Counted from the stretch's first letter, positions 1 through 5,942 are shown. The stretch: DNA of 5,974 nt from Actinomycetes bacterium (GCA_023437285.1 JAEZGP010000293.1:1-5974); one strand, 5' to 3'. Made by a program: numbers and translations. The notes: generated by a model not told the origin, from the sequence alone.

Positions 1-15
1 TCCTGCCGCCCGGGG

Positions 16-2295
16 TCACCGGGTGGGGGGGGCGGCGGCCTGCCCCCACGCCGCCGGCGGCGCCGGCTGCGGATCGACCGCGACGACGCGCAGCTCCGAC
101 GTGTACGTGCCGTCGGGCAGCCGCAGCCACAACTCGGTGGGGTCCGGCAGCATCTCGACCAGTTCGACCTCGGCGCCGGCCGGCGCGGCGGACACGGCCC
201 GCCGCGCCGCGCGGGCCAGGTTGTCCACCAACGCCGGTGCGGCCAGGTCGACGTAGAACGGCTTGCGGTCGCCGGGTACCCGGGCGAACACGTGCCGCGC
301 CACGCCGAGGCCGGCGAGCCAGGCGCGCAGAGCGTCCTGAGCCGGGTCCTTGTCCCGACCGGCCGTGTCGGCGACCCGGGACAGCGGCACCCGCCAGGTC
401 TGCCGGCAGACCGTCACCGCCCCGATGTCGACCCGCGGGGCGTGTGCCGCCGGGACCCGCAGCGCGAAGAGGTTGACCACCACGGCGCTGAGTTGCTCGC
501 CGAAGCACTCGATCACCGGCGCCTCCCAGCCCGCCGAGGGGCAGGTGGCGACAAGCTCGCCGGCGCGTCGCACCACCACGATCGCGGTCGCCGGCGTACT
601 GCGGACCGCGTCCGGGTGCCCGTCGTCGCACCCGTACGAGACATAGCGGTAGTGCCCCGGCGGATCCAACGACAGCGGCGGGTAGCTACGCGAGCTGACG
701 TCACGCGCGCTGCTCGGGTAGACCGGCACGACGCGGCCGGGTGCCATGTCGGCGGCCATCGCGTCGACCAGCTCGGTCGGGTCGTCGGCCTGCGCGCTGA
801 AGAACCGGCTCTCCAGCGTGTTGAGCGCGACGTGCAGCTCGCCCATCACCCACGACAGGGACCCGTCCCGACGGCGGCGCAACAGCAGGTCCGGGCTGTG
901 CAGCCGGGCCGCTGCCCAGGTCCGCCGGGGTGGCGGGAACAGCGCGTCCGCGAGCCGACGGGCGAGGCCCTCGTCGACCTGGACGGGACCCGCCGACGAT
1001 GCGCCGATGATCTCCGCCCAGCGCAGCTGGAAGTCGGTGACGATCTCGGTGTAGAACCGGCCGCCGGGTTCGAGGACATCGGCGGCGGCCAGGTAGAGGT
1101 CGGACAGCGTGACCTCCGTACGGGACGCGGCGAGCTGCCCGAAGGCGGCGAACAGGGCCTCCTCCGCCGCGTCGGCGACCTGCCCGCAGAGCCAGCGCGC
1201 ACTGTCGAGCAGCACGCCGAGCGGCCGGCCCAGGTCCGCCAGCAGGTGGTCGTCGATCGTCGCGTCGAGGTCACGGCGGCAGTCGAGATAGAACGGTGTT
1301 CGGCCGCCAACGGCGAAGGCGGGTTCGCGCCGCACCGGCGTTCCGGCGGCCCCGTCCAGGACCCGGGCCGCGTCGGCGAGCGCGGCGCGCAGCTCCTCCG
1401 GGTCCTTCGCGGCGGCCACCGTCAGGCACGCCAGGCGTACCCGCTCGATGCGTTCGAGCCGGTCGGCGCGCAGGTCGTCATCGACGATGCCGGCCACCTG
1501 ACGGGCGAGTCCATCGAGGGGGTGACTGGAGATGGGTACGCGGAACCCGAGTTGGATGACGCCCGCGGCCCGCAGGCCGTCAAGCGCGTCCGCGAGGTCG
1601 GCCGGCGACAGCGGCGTACGGTCGCCCAGCTCGCCGACCCGCTCGACACCGTCGCTCAGCGCCGCCGTCACGAATGCCTCGTGGGACGTGAGGGCGTGCG
1701 GCCGGCGGTACGGACGCAGCACCGAGTCCCCCCGCACCGTGCACGACGGGTCCAGCCGCACCGGCAGGTGATCGCGCAACTCAGGTTCGGCACTCCACGA
1801 CGCGGCGATGGACTGCACCGCCCACACCTCGACGTACACCTCGGCGTGGCGGACGCTGCCGGTGCCCGCGTAGCCGCACCGCGCGCCGCCGAGGCGGGCC
1901 CACGCGACCGGACCGAAGAAGCCGATGGTGTCGTTCTTGGTGCAGTAACGCTGCGCGTACCGGGTCACGACCGCCATGCGGTTGCCGAACCGGTGACCGC
2001 TGACGCGGGGTTGTTCGCCGGCCTTCAACGCCGCCGCGTGCGCGGCCGCCCACGTGTCGATCGCCTCCGGGTTCTGCCAGGTGAGCGCGGCCCGGAAGAC
2101 GTCGTCACCGAGCAGGGCGTCGAACGCGGCGCGGCGCGAGTCCCGCAGCGCCTGGCGGCGGACCGCGGGGTCGCCGCCGTCCGCCGGGGCGACGAACACG
2201 GCCAGCCGTTCGATCGGCAGCCCGGCGGAGCGCAACGCGGCCAGCCGCCACAGGGTCCACCCCCGGTCCAGCTCGACCAGGTGCGCGTCAACCAC
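16..2295 (-). CDS. LanB-type dehydratase glutamylation-domain protein (PEARL-like), no elimination domain
   Basis: This 759-residue protein belongs to the lantibiotic dehydratase N-terminal (LanB glutamylation) family. Visible hallmarks are RYCTKNDTIGFFGP at residues 116-129, GELHVALNTLESRFF at 485-499, RQTWRVP near 631-637, RKPFYVDLAAP near 677-687, and the closing block EMLPDPTELWLRLPDGTYTSELR around 714-736. In full-length LanBs of about 1000 residues an elimination (SpaB_C) domain follows; here only some 20 Ala/Pro-rich residues follow. Known family activities are tRNA-dependent glutamylation of Ser/Thr in split LanB systems, or addition of an aminoacyl-tRNA amino acid to a peptide C-terminus (PEARLs). 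The short peptide encoded upstream has two Ser and no Thr or Cys, so I favour a PEARL-like role, as inference. A split LanB with its elimination partner beyond the window is the alternative. The GTG start is chosen for the GGAGGAG just before it; the gene follows the transferase after 22 nt. Cytosolic; no signal peptide seen. Confidence 0.88.
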   Translation of the reverse strand: MVDAHLVELDRGWTLWRLAALRSAGLPIERLAVFVAPADGGDPAVRRQALRDSRRAAFDALLGDDVFRAALTWQNPEAIDTWAAAHAAALKAGEQPRVSGHRFGNRMAVVTRYAQRYCTKNDTIGFFGPVAWARLGGARCGYAGTGSVRHAEVYVEVWAVQSIAASWSAEPELRDHLPVRLDPSCTVRGDSVLRPYRRPHALTSHEAFVTAALSDGVERVGELGDRTPLSPADLADALDGLRAAGVIQLGFRVPISSHPLDGLARQVAGIVDDDLRADRLERIERVRLACLTVAAAKDPEELRAALADAARVLDGAAGTPVRREPAFAVGGRTPFYLDCRRDLDATIDDHLLADLGRPLGVLLDSARWLCGQVADAAEEALFAAFGQLAASRTEVTLSDLYLAAADVLEPGGRFYTEIVTDFQLRWAEIIGASSAGPVQVDEGLARRLADALFPPPRRTWAAARLHSPDLLLRRRRDGSLSWVMGELHVALNTLESRFFSAQADDPTELVDAMAADMAPGRVVPVYPSSARDVSSRSYPPLSLDPPGHYRYVSYGCDDGHPDAVRSTPATAIVVVRRAGELVATCPSAGWEAPVIECFGEQLSAVVVNLFALRVPAAHAPRVDIGAVTVCRQTWRVPLSRVADTAGRDKDPAQDALRAWLAGLGVARHVFARVPGDRKPFYVDLAAPALVDNLARAARRAVSAAPAGAEVELVEMLPDPTELWLRLPDGTYTSELRVVAVDPQPAPPAAWGQAAAPPTR

Positions 2296-2300
2296 CGGTT

Positions 2301-2307
2301 CTCCTCC
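2301..2307 (-). promoter_or_regulatory. Shine-Dalgarno of the LanB-type gene
   Basis: The minus strand reads GGAGGAG here, seven bases from GGAGG to the GTG at 2295. It lies in the 22-nt gap after the transferase stop and supports the GTG start over internal codons. Confidence 0.75.
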
Positions 2308-2317
2308 CGGCCGGCCG

Positions 2318-3352
2318 TCAGTCGTCGGCGGCGATGAGAATCGTCTGCAGCCGTTGCACGGTGCAGCCGCGTTGGGTCTTCGAGTCGAGCGCGTGCAGGC
2401 CGTAGTCGAGCACCTCGAAGCCGCGCTCGATGGCGCGGATGACGGGCTCGTAGAACGTCAGGTTGAAGTAGAGGAACGGGTCGTCCAGCGCCGTGTAGTC
2501 GCAGCCCCAGGCCTTCGAGATCCACCGGTTGCCGCAGGCCAGGAGTAGGGAGCACGCGACCGGTCGGTCCCGTTGGTAGGCGACCAGCGCGGTGAAGTCC
2601 TCGTCGAGGTGCATGCCGAGCAGCGTGTAGTGGAACTCGATCTGCCGGGGGTCGGCGTCGCGGCCGTACCGCTTCTCGGTCTGCACCAGCAGCGGGGCCA
2701 GCTCGCCCGCGGCGTCGACCATCCGCAGTTCGCGTACGTCGATCCCGCTCTCGCGCAGCCGGCGGCGTTCGCGGCGCACGCCGGTGCGCCGCCGGGTCGG
2801 CAGGCAGGACACGTAGTCGTCGAAGGAGTGCCAGCTGACCGGCAGGACGGCCTTCTCACAGACGCTGACCGCCGCCGCCGACGGCCAGTAGGCCTCGAGC
2901 CAACGCGCCTGTGTCTCGTCCAGGTACGGCAACATGACGTACTCACAACCGGCCGCGCGGGCAATGGCCCTGGCCTGTTCGACCAGCACGCCCGCGACCT
3001 GCGCGGCATCCCGGTCGTCGACCCGCGCGCCGCCGCTGAGGTAGTTAGCGTAGACGCCGTGTGACCCGGCGAGGCCCAACGTCGACGGGCTCACCGGGAG
3101 CGACGGATCGAACAACACCGCCGGGTCCACGGCGGCGTGCCACGGCGTGGAGGTGACGTACACCGGCGCCATGCCGACGGCGTGCTCGTTCGCGTCGCGC
3201 GCCACGACGTAGGTCGTCGCACCGTGACCGCGTTGGGCCAACTGGATGCGATCGAGTTCGCCGGTGTAGAACCGGGTCGAGGGCACGCCGAGCTGGTCGA
3301 GCAGATTTTCGTCGACCTTCGCCGCGTGCTCCACCCGCAGCTGTCCCATCAT
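2318..3352 (-). CDS. FemAB-like GNAT-fold transferase
   Basis: A 344-residue protein resembling the FemAB-like/Acetyltransf_6 (BioF2-like) branch of the GNAT fold. The second-half signature is visible: a basic stretch SFDDYVSCLPTRRRTGVRRE at residues 176-195, then a segment like VAYQRDRPVACSLLLACGNR at 257-276, and the family-like end FLYFNLTFYEPVIRAIERGF (293-312) followed by DYGLHALDSKTQRGC (316-330). FemAB relatives transfer an amino acid from aminoacyl-tRNA to an amine, as in peptidoglycan bridge synthesis and some tailoring steps such as alanylation by PacB in pacidamycin biosynthesis. Other members of this superfamily use acyl-CoA, so the donor is unproven. Two adjacent ATGs open the gene (3352 and 3349); an AGGAG overlapping the oxygenase stop codon lies 11 nt before the first, so I take the first. 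It follows the oxygenase by 14 nt and precedes the LanB-type gene by 22 nt. Soluble, no membrane segment. Confidence 0.82.
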   Translation of the reverse strand: MMGQLRVEHAAKVDENLLDQLGVPSTRFYTGELDRIQLAQRGHGATTYVVARDANEHAVGMAPVYVTSTPWHAAVDPAVLFDPSLPVSPSTLGLAGSHGVYANYLSGGARVDDRDAAQVAGVLVEQARAIARAAGCEYVMLPYLDETQARWLEAYWPSAAAVSVCEKAVLPVSWHSFDDYVSCLPTRRRTGVRRERRRLRESGIDVRELRMVDAAGELAPLLVQTEKRYGRDADPRQIEFHYTLLGMHLDEDFTALVAYQRDRPVACSLLLACGNRWISKAWGCDYTALDDPFLYFNLTFYEPVIRAIERGFEVLDYGLHALDSKTQRGCTVQRLQTILIAADD

Positions 3353-3363
3353 GGCCCGCGCCG

Positions 3364-3368
3364 CTCCT
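3364..3368 (-). promoter_or_regulatory. Shine-Dalgarno of the FemAB-like gene, overlapping the oxygenase stop
   Basis: The minus strand reads TAGGAG, where TAG is the oxygenase stop and AGGAG is the likely ribosome site. Spacing to the first ATG is 11 nt, slightly long, which argues for 3352 rather than 3349 as the start and suggests coupled translation. Confidence 0.55.
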
Positions 3369-4056
3369 ACGGTTTGACCTGTCCGGGGCCGTACAGGTAG
3401 TCGTTGAGGTCCGCCGGCCGGGTCTCCTCAGGGCAGTCGTCGGTGTAGTAGTTCATCCCCACGGCCACCCGCAGGCCCGGGTTCTTCATCGCCCGTACGT
3501 AGTGCGGGAAGCGGCGCGCGTCGAAGAAGACCAGTTGGCCGGCGACCGGGTACAGCACCGAGCAGTCCGCGTCGACCTCCTCGACCGACTGCGCGTCAAC
3601 GCTGTTGGCCACCACGAGTTCGCCGCCCGTACCGCGCGGATGGTCGGTCACGTACAGCAGCGCCTCGACCGGATTGGTGTCCACGTGGCACTCGTAACGG
3701 TCGGTGCCCTCCTGGACGTTCATCACGACCGCGTACCGCCGGTCATCTGTGGGGTACACCTTGCGTCCGGTCGCCTCCTGGTAAAGCTCGCGGAAGTACC
3801 CCCGGTAGAGGTCGACGAGCCAGGGCAGTCGCTCCCACACCGTGATGCCGCGCACCGTCATGATCTGCAACGACGTGACGTCGTCGCCTTCGCGCGACGT
3901 GGAGTGCGGTGGCACGAGATGCTTGGTGACCCGGTACTCCCGAGCGACCTTGATGATCTCGTCACGCCAGCCTGCGGGTAGGGCGGTGTCGATGTCGTAG
4001 CTCACCCAGCTGAACCGGGAAGCGGGCTGAGCACCGCGCAGGAATTCAGCCGGCAT
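3367..4056 (-). CDS. 2-oxoglutarate/Fe(II)-dependent oxygenase
   Basis: A 229-residue protein with the 2OG-Fe(II) dioxygenase signature of the prolyl-4-hydroxylase-like type. The metal triad is readable: H124 and D126 in YECHVDTNP, and H185 in RRFPHYVRAM. R196 in GLRVAVGMNYY sits where the 2-oxoglutarate-binding Arg belongs. Residues 145-151 (GELVVAN) and 170-179 (PVAGQLVFFD) fit the core jelly-roll strands. The length is normal for a compact member and all key residues are present, so it should be active. Likely substrates are a free or carrier-bound amino acid, or the short peptide encoded immediately upstream; the sequence does not decide. The ATG at 4056 overlaps the peptide gene's stop by 11 nt and has no Shine-Dalgarno of its own, which suggests coupled translation. 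A further in-frame ATG at 4086 would add 10 residues (MPGSYGRRCR) but also lacks a ribosome site and lies deep inside the peptide gene. Confidence 0.88.
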   Translation of the reverse strand: MPAEFLRGAQPASRFSWVSYDIDTALPAGWRDEIIKVAREYRVTKHLVPPHSTSREGDDVTSLQIMTVRGITVWERLPWLVDLYRGYFRELYQEATGRKVYPTDDRRYAVVMNVQEGTDRYECHVDTNPVEALLYVTDHPRGTGGELVVANSVDAQSVEEVDADCSVLYPVAGQLVFFDARRFPHYVRAMKNPGLRVAVGMNYYTDDCPEETRPADLNDYLYGPGQVKP

Positions 4057-4132
4057 GCGGCACCGCCGACCGTACGAGCCGGGCATCGTCGTCGTGGGGG
4101 TGGTCGCTGACCACGTCGTTCAGGTCGCGCAT
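4046..4132 (-). CDS. 28-residue candidate precursor/scaffold peptide
   Basis: A small open frame from ATG at 4132 to TGA at 4046-4048. The peptide begins MRDLNDVVSD, has an acidic His-rich middle (HPHDDD) and ends RSAVPHAG. It holds six Asp, three Arg, three His and two Ser, with no Cys, Thr, Lys, Glu or aromatic residue. Coding support: GGAGG sits 7 nt upstream, 24 of 27 codons after ATG end in G or C, and its stop overlaps the oxygenase start by 11 nt. The strong ribosome site serves this frame and not the oxygenase, whose own start has none. In LanB/PEARL clusters such a peptide is commonly the substrate; here I infer a scaffold extended at its C-terminal Gly, or a peptide modified by the oxygenase. 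I do not recognise the sequence. A translated leader whose only role is to couple the oxygenase is the alternative. Confidence 0.6.
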   Translation of the reverse strand: MRDLNDVVSDHPHDDDARLVRSAVPHAG

Positions 4133-4210
4133 CGGTCTCCCTCCAAAGGGCAGTGACAGCAACGTAACCAGCCAGAGGTCGGAATCGGCGTCCCGTAAAG
4201 TGGGTAACCG
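4133..4210 (-). other. Longest intergenic gap in the operon (78 nt)
   Basis: The stretch between the A-T gene stop and the peptide start. It holds the peptide's ribosome site and two copies of GGTTAC (minus strand, 4204-4209 and 4164-4169, 40 nt apart). I see no hairpin terminator and no convincing -35/-10 pair, so read-through from the A-T gene is the simplest view. A peptide-proximal promoter cannot be excluded. Confidence 0.4.
4140..4144 (-). promoter_or_regulatory. Strong Shine-Dalgarno for the 28-residue peptide
   Basis: The minus strand reads GGAGGGAGACCG and then ATG. GGAGG lies 7 nt from the ATG at 4132, a near-ideal spacing. It is among the best ribosome sites in the window and points to the small frame rather than to the oxygenase. 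Confidence 0.75.
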
Positions 4211-5620
4211 CTACCGCTTGTCGGCCGACTCCCGGATCCACGTACGCACCTGGCGGCGATGGGCACCCATCTGGGCCACCCGCTCCGACCGGCTGGCCGC
4301 CGGCACGGGCGACCCCGGCCGCGCCGCCGACCCGTCGGCCGCCGACCCGTCGGCCGGCGACCCGAACAGGTACGTGCTGAGCGCGCGCAGGTTCGGATGG
4401 TCGAACAGGCTCAGTGCCTCCACCGGCCGGCCCAACATGTCGCTCAACTCGGCGCTCAACTGCAGCAGCGAGACCGAGGTGAAGCCGGCGTCGAAGAAGT
4501 TGGTCGCCGGGTCCAGCGGCCGCCCCAACACCGACTCGGCCAGCTGACGCAGCCGCGCGTCGGGTCGGGCGACCACCGCTTGCGCGACGGGGACCGACGG
4601 GGGTGCCATCGGCTTGAGCGTCTCGCCGACCGCCAACCGGTCGACCATGATCACCCGTGCCGGCATGACCCCGGGCGGCAGCACCGTGGCCAGGTGATCG
4701 CGCACCGCGTCCTGGCCCACCGCCGCGTCCGCCGCCCGCTGCACCCACACCCGTACGGCCTGCCGGCCACCGTCGTCGACAACCTGAGCGACGGCGTCAC
4801 TCACCCCGGCACAGCCTCGCGCCGTCGCCTCAAGTTCCTCCAGATTCACCCGGTACCCGTTGACGAGGACCTGGCGGTCGGTCCGGCCGGCCAGGTGCAG
4901 GCGGCCGGCGGCGTCGCGGCGGGCGAGGTCGCCCGTGCGCAGCCAGCGCCGCCCGCTGCCGTCGGTAACGAAGCGGTCGGGGCCGGCGTTGACGTACCCG
5001 CGTGCGATGTGGGGCTCGGCGACCCAGAGCTCGCCGACCTGCCCGATGTCGCACCGCCGGCCGTCCACGGTCCGCACGTCGACCCGACGGCCGGGCAGCG
5101 GTTCGCCGACCGGCACCTGGGCGGTGGGCGGCAGCGGCTGCCCCACGCAGACCTCGTGGGCGGCGACGAGCTGCGGCGTCTCCGTCGATCCGTACCCGTT
5201 GACCAGAACCGCGTTGACGGCGCGCTGGCGGACGAGGGCCGCCGTCGCCGCCGACAGCGGCGAGCCCCCGCAGATCACGACGCGCAGGTCCGGCAGCGGT
5301 TGCCGATCCGCGCCGCAGACAAGCGCCAGCAGGGCCGGGGTCGCGGTCACCACCGTCACGCGTTCGCGCCGCAGCCAGGCGGCGAGCTGCCCCGGATGCC
5401 CCAGGGCGGCCGGCGGCGGCAGGCACACCGTGGCCCCGGCCCGCAACGCCAGGCCCACGTCGCGCAGCACGGGATCGTGCGCCGGGCCGCTGAGCATGGA
5501 CACCCGGTCGTCGGGGCTCAGCCCCAACCGGTCACCCAGGTCGGCGAGCGCGACCTCGGCGACCGGTGTCGGCACCAGGACGGCGAGCGGGTCGCCGGTG
5601 GTACCGGAGGTGAACAGCAC
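4211..5620 (-). CDS. NRPS adenylation-thiolation didomain, N-terminally truncated
   Basis: 469 residues from a GTG at 5620. The adenylation domain starts at core A3 (LFTSGTTGDPLAV, residues 2-14), followed by an A4-like HDPVLRDV (49-55), A5 NGYGSTE (141-147), A6 GELWVAEPHIARGYVN (196-211), A7 WLRTGDL (226-232), A8 GRTDRQVLVNGYRVNLEE (245-262) and an A10-like GETLKPM with the expected Lys336. The thiolation domain carries NFFDAGFTSVSLLQL, with Ser382 as the phosphopantetheine site. A repeat-bearing linker and a basic tail (SERVAQMGAHRRQ) finish the protein. A complete A domain has roughly 150 more residues with cores A1-A2; these are missing because a histidine kinase fragment abuts at about 5630. 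The A3 Lys-Gly is replaced by Leu-Ala. The intact gene would load an amino acid as aminoacyl-AMP onto its carrier domain. As shown, adenylation is probably lost, while the thiolation domain looks intact. It is the first gene of the operon seen here. Confidence 0.85.
   Translation of the reverse strand: MLFTSGTTGDPLAVLVPTPVAEVALADLGDRLGLSPDDRVSMLSGPAHDPVLRDVGLALRAGATVCLPPPAALGHPGQLAAWLRRERVTVVTATPALLALVCGADRQPLPDLRVVICGGSPLSAATAALVRQRAVNAVLVNGYGSTETPQLVAAHEVCVGQPLPPTAQVPVGEPLPGRRVDVRTVDGRRCDIGQVGELWVAEPHIARGYVNAGPDRFVTDGSGRRWLRTGDLARRDAAGRLHLAGRTDRQVLVNGYRVNLEELEATARGCAGVSDAVAQVVDDGGRQAVRVWVQRAADAAVGQDAVRDHLATVLPPGVMPARVIMVDRLAVGETLKPMAPPSVPVAQAVVARPDARLRQLAESVLGRPLDPATNFFDAGFTSVSLLQLSAELSDMLGRPVEALSLFDHPNLRALSTYLFGSPADGSAADGSAARPGSPVPAASRSERVAQMGAHRRQVRTWIRESADKR
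4326..4364 (-). repeat. 15-bp tandem repeat, about 2.6 copies, in the A-T protein linker
   Basis: On the plus strand the unit GCCGACCCGTCGGCC occurs perfectly at 4326-4340 and 4341-4355, then a partial copy with one mismatch runs to 4364. Being a multiple of three it stays in frame and gives the linker SPADGSAADGSAA between the thiolation domain and the basic C-terminal tail. Probably a slippage-prone flexible linker. Confidence 0.85.
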
Positions 5621-5868
5621 GTGCGCGGGACCGTCGCCGCCCGCTGGCCGGCCTTCACGAAGCGCTCGAATGCAACCTGTTTCTCGGCCACGTCCGGGCT
5701 GCGGCTCCCCAACTTGGCCGAGTTGATGATGGTGGTAAGGATGTTGTTGAATTCGTGAGCAATGCTCGACGCCAACTCGCCCACGCTGCTGAGCCGTTGG
5801 GCCTGCAACAGTTGCTGTCGCAGGGCCTCGGTCTCGCTCACCGGGGCCAGCACGTCTTCACTCGTCAT
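5518..5868 (-). pseudogene. Histidine kinase 5' fragment, truncated at an out-of-frame junction
   Basis: The first 79 residues or so look like the dimerisation/phospho-acceptor part of a sensor histidine kinase: a helix ETEALRQQLLQAQRLSSVGE, then ELASSIAHEFNNILTTIIN with His38 as the likely phosphorylated residue, continuing to VKAGQRAAT (71-79). After about 5630 the frame reads through the A-domain gene in the wrong phase (Pro, Arg and Ser rich) and stops at 5518. The ATP-binding domain (N, G1, G2 boxes) is absent, so no kinase activity is expected. ATG at 5868 is chosen because GGAGG lies 7 nt upstream at 5876-5880; a GTG at 5871 is only 4 nt away from it. By hand count 66 of the first 78 codons end in G or C (85%), against roughly 94% at the start of the A-T gene, which fits a different origin. 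Confidence 0.75.
5618..5650. other. Rearrangement junction between kinase and A-domain genes
   Basis: Kinase-like coding is recognisable to about 5632 (VKAGQRAAT), and A-domain-like coding in a neighbouring frame is recognisable from about 5635 downward (GDGPAHVLFTSG). The two frames differ by one base. The exact breakpoint cannot be placed because the GC-rich segment reads plausibly in both frames, so short shared homology at the join is possible. No insertion sequence end or target duplication is visible. Confidence 0.65.
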
Positions 5869-5875
5869 CACTTCG

Positions 5876-5880
5876 CCTCC
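5876..5880 (-). promoter_or_regulatory. Shine-Dalgarno of the histidine kinase fragment
   Basis: The minus strand reads GGAGG 7 nt before ATG at 5868. It shows that the true 5' end of the kinase gene is kept and that only its 3' part is lost. Confidence 0.65.
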
Positions 5881-5928
5881 CATCGCCCGCACCTGCCGCC
5901 GAGTCGCGCGGTTTCCCGCTTCACCGCA

Positions 5929-5942
5929 CCTCAAGCTTGAGG
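5929..5942. repeat. Perfect 14-bp palindrome upstream of the kinase fragment
   Basis: CCTCAAGCTTGAGG is a perfect inverted repeat about 60 bp before the kinase ATG. It could be an operator half-pair or chance; no promoter elements are clear around it. The remaining upstream sequence to the window end shows no gene I can support. Confidence 0.35.

Noticed and set aside
292..2337. 681-residue plus-strand open frame
   Set aside because: It lies opposite the LanB-type gene, is Arg/Val/Gly/Pro-rich with no recognisable domain, and is the expected antisense shadow of a very GC-rich gene.
4046..4132. Lanthipeptide or thiopeptide precursor
   Set aside because: The peptide has no Cys or Thr and only two Ser, with no leader-core layout, so dehydration and ring formation are unlikely.
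4161..4166. TACGTT as a -10 box of a promoter before the peptide gene
   Set aside because: It fits TANNNT, but no -35-like hexamer lies 16-18 bp upstream, so one weak match is not enough.
4002..4748. 248-residue minus-strand open frame
   Set aside because: Overlaps the A-T gene, peptide and oxygenase in another frame; composition is low-complexity Gly/Ala/Arg typical of a shadow.
4259..5758. 499-residue plus-strand open frame
   Set aside because: Antisense shadow of the A-T gene, His/Arg/Gly-rich, crossing the kinase junction, with no family motif.
5518..5868. A functional kinase-adenylation fusion protein made by frameshifting
   Set aside because: A -1 slip would be needed and no slippery site or stimulatory structure is evident; the fusion would also lack both the kinase ATPase domain and A cores A1-A2.
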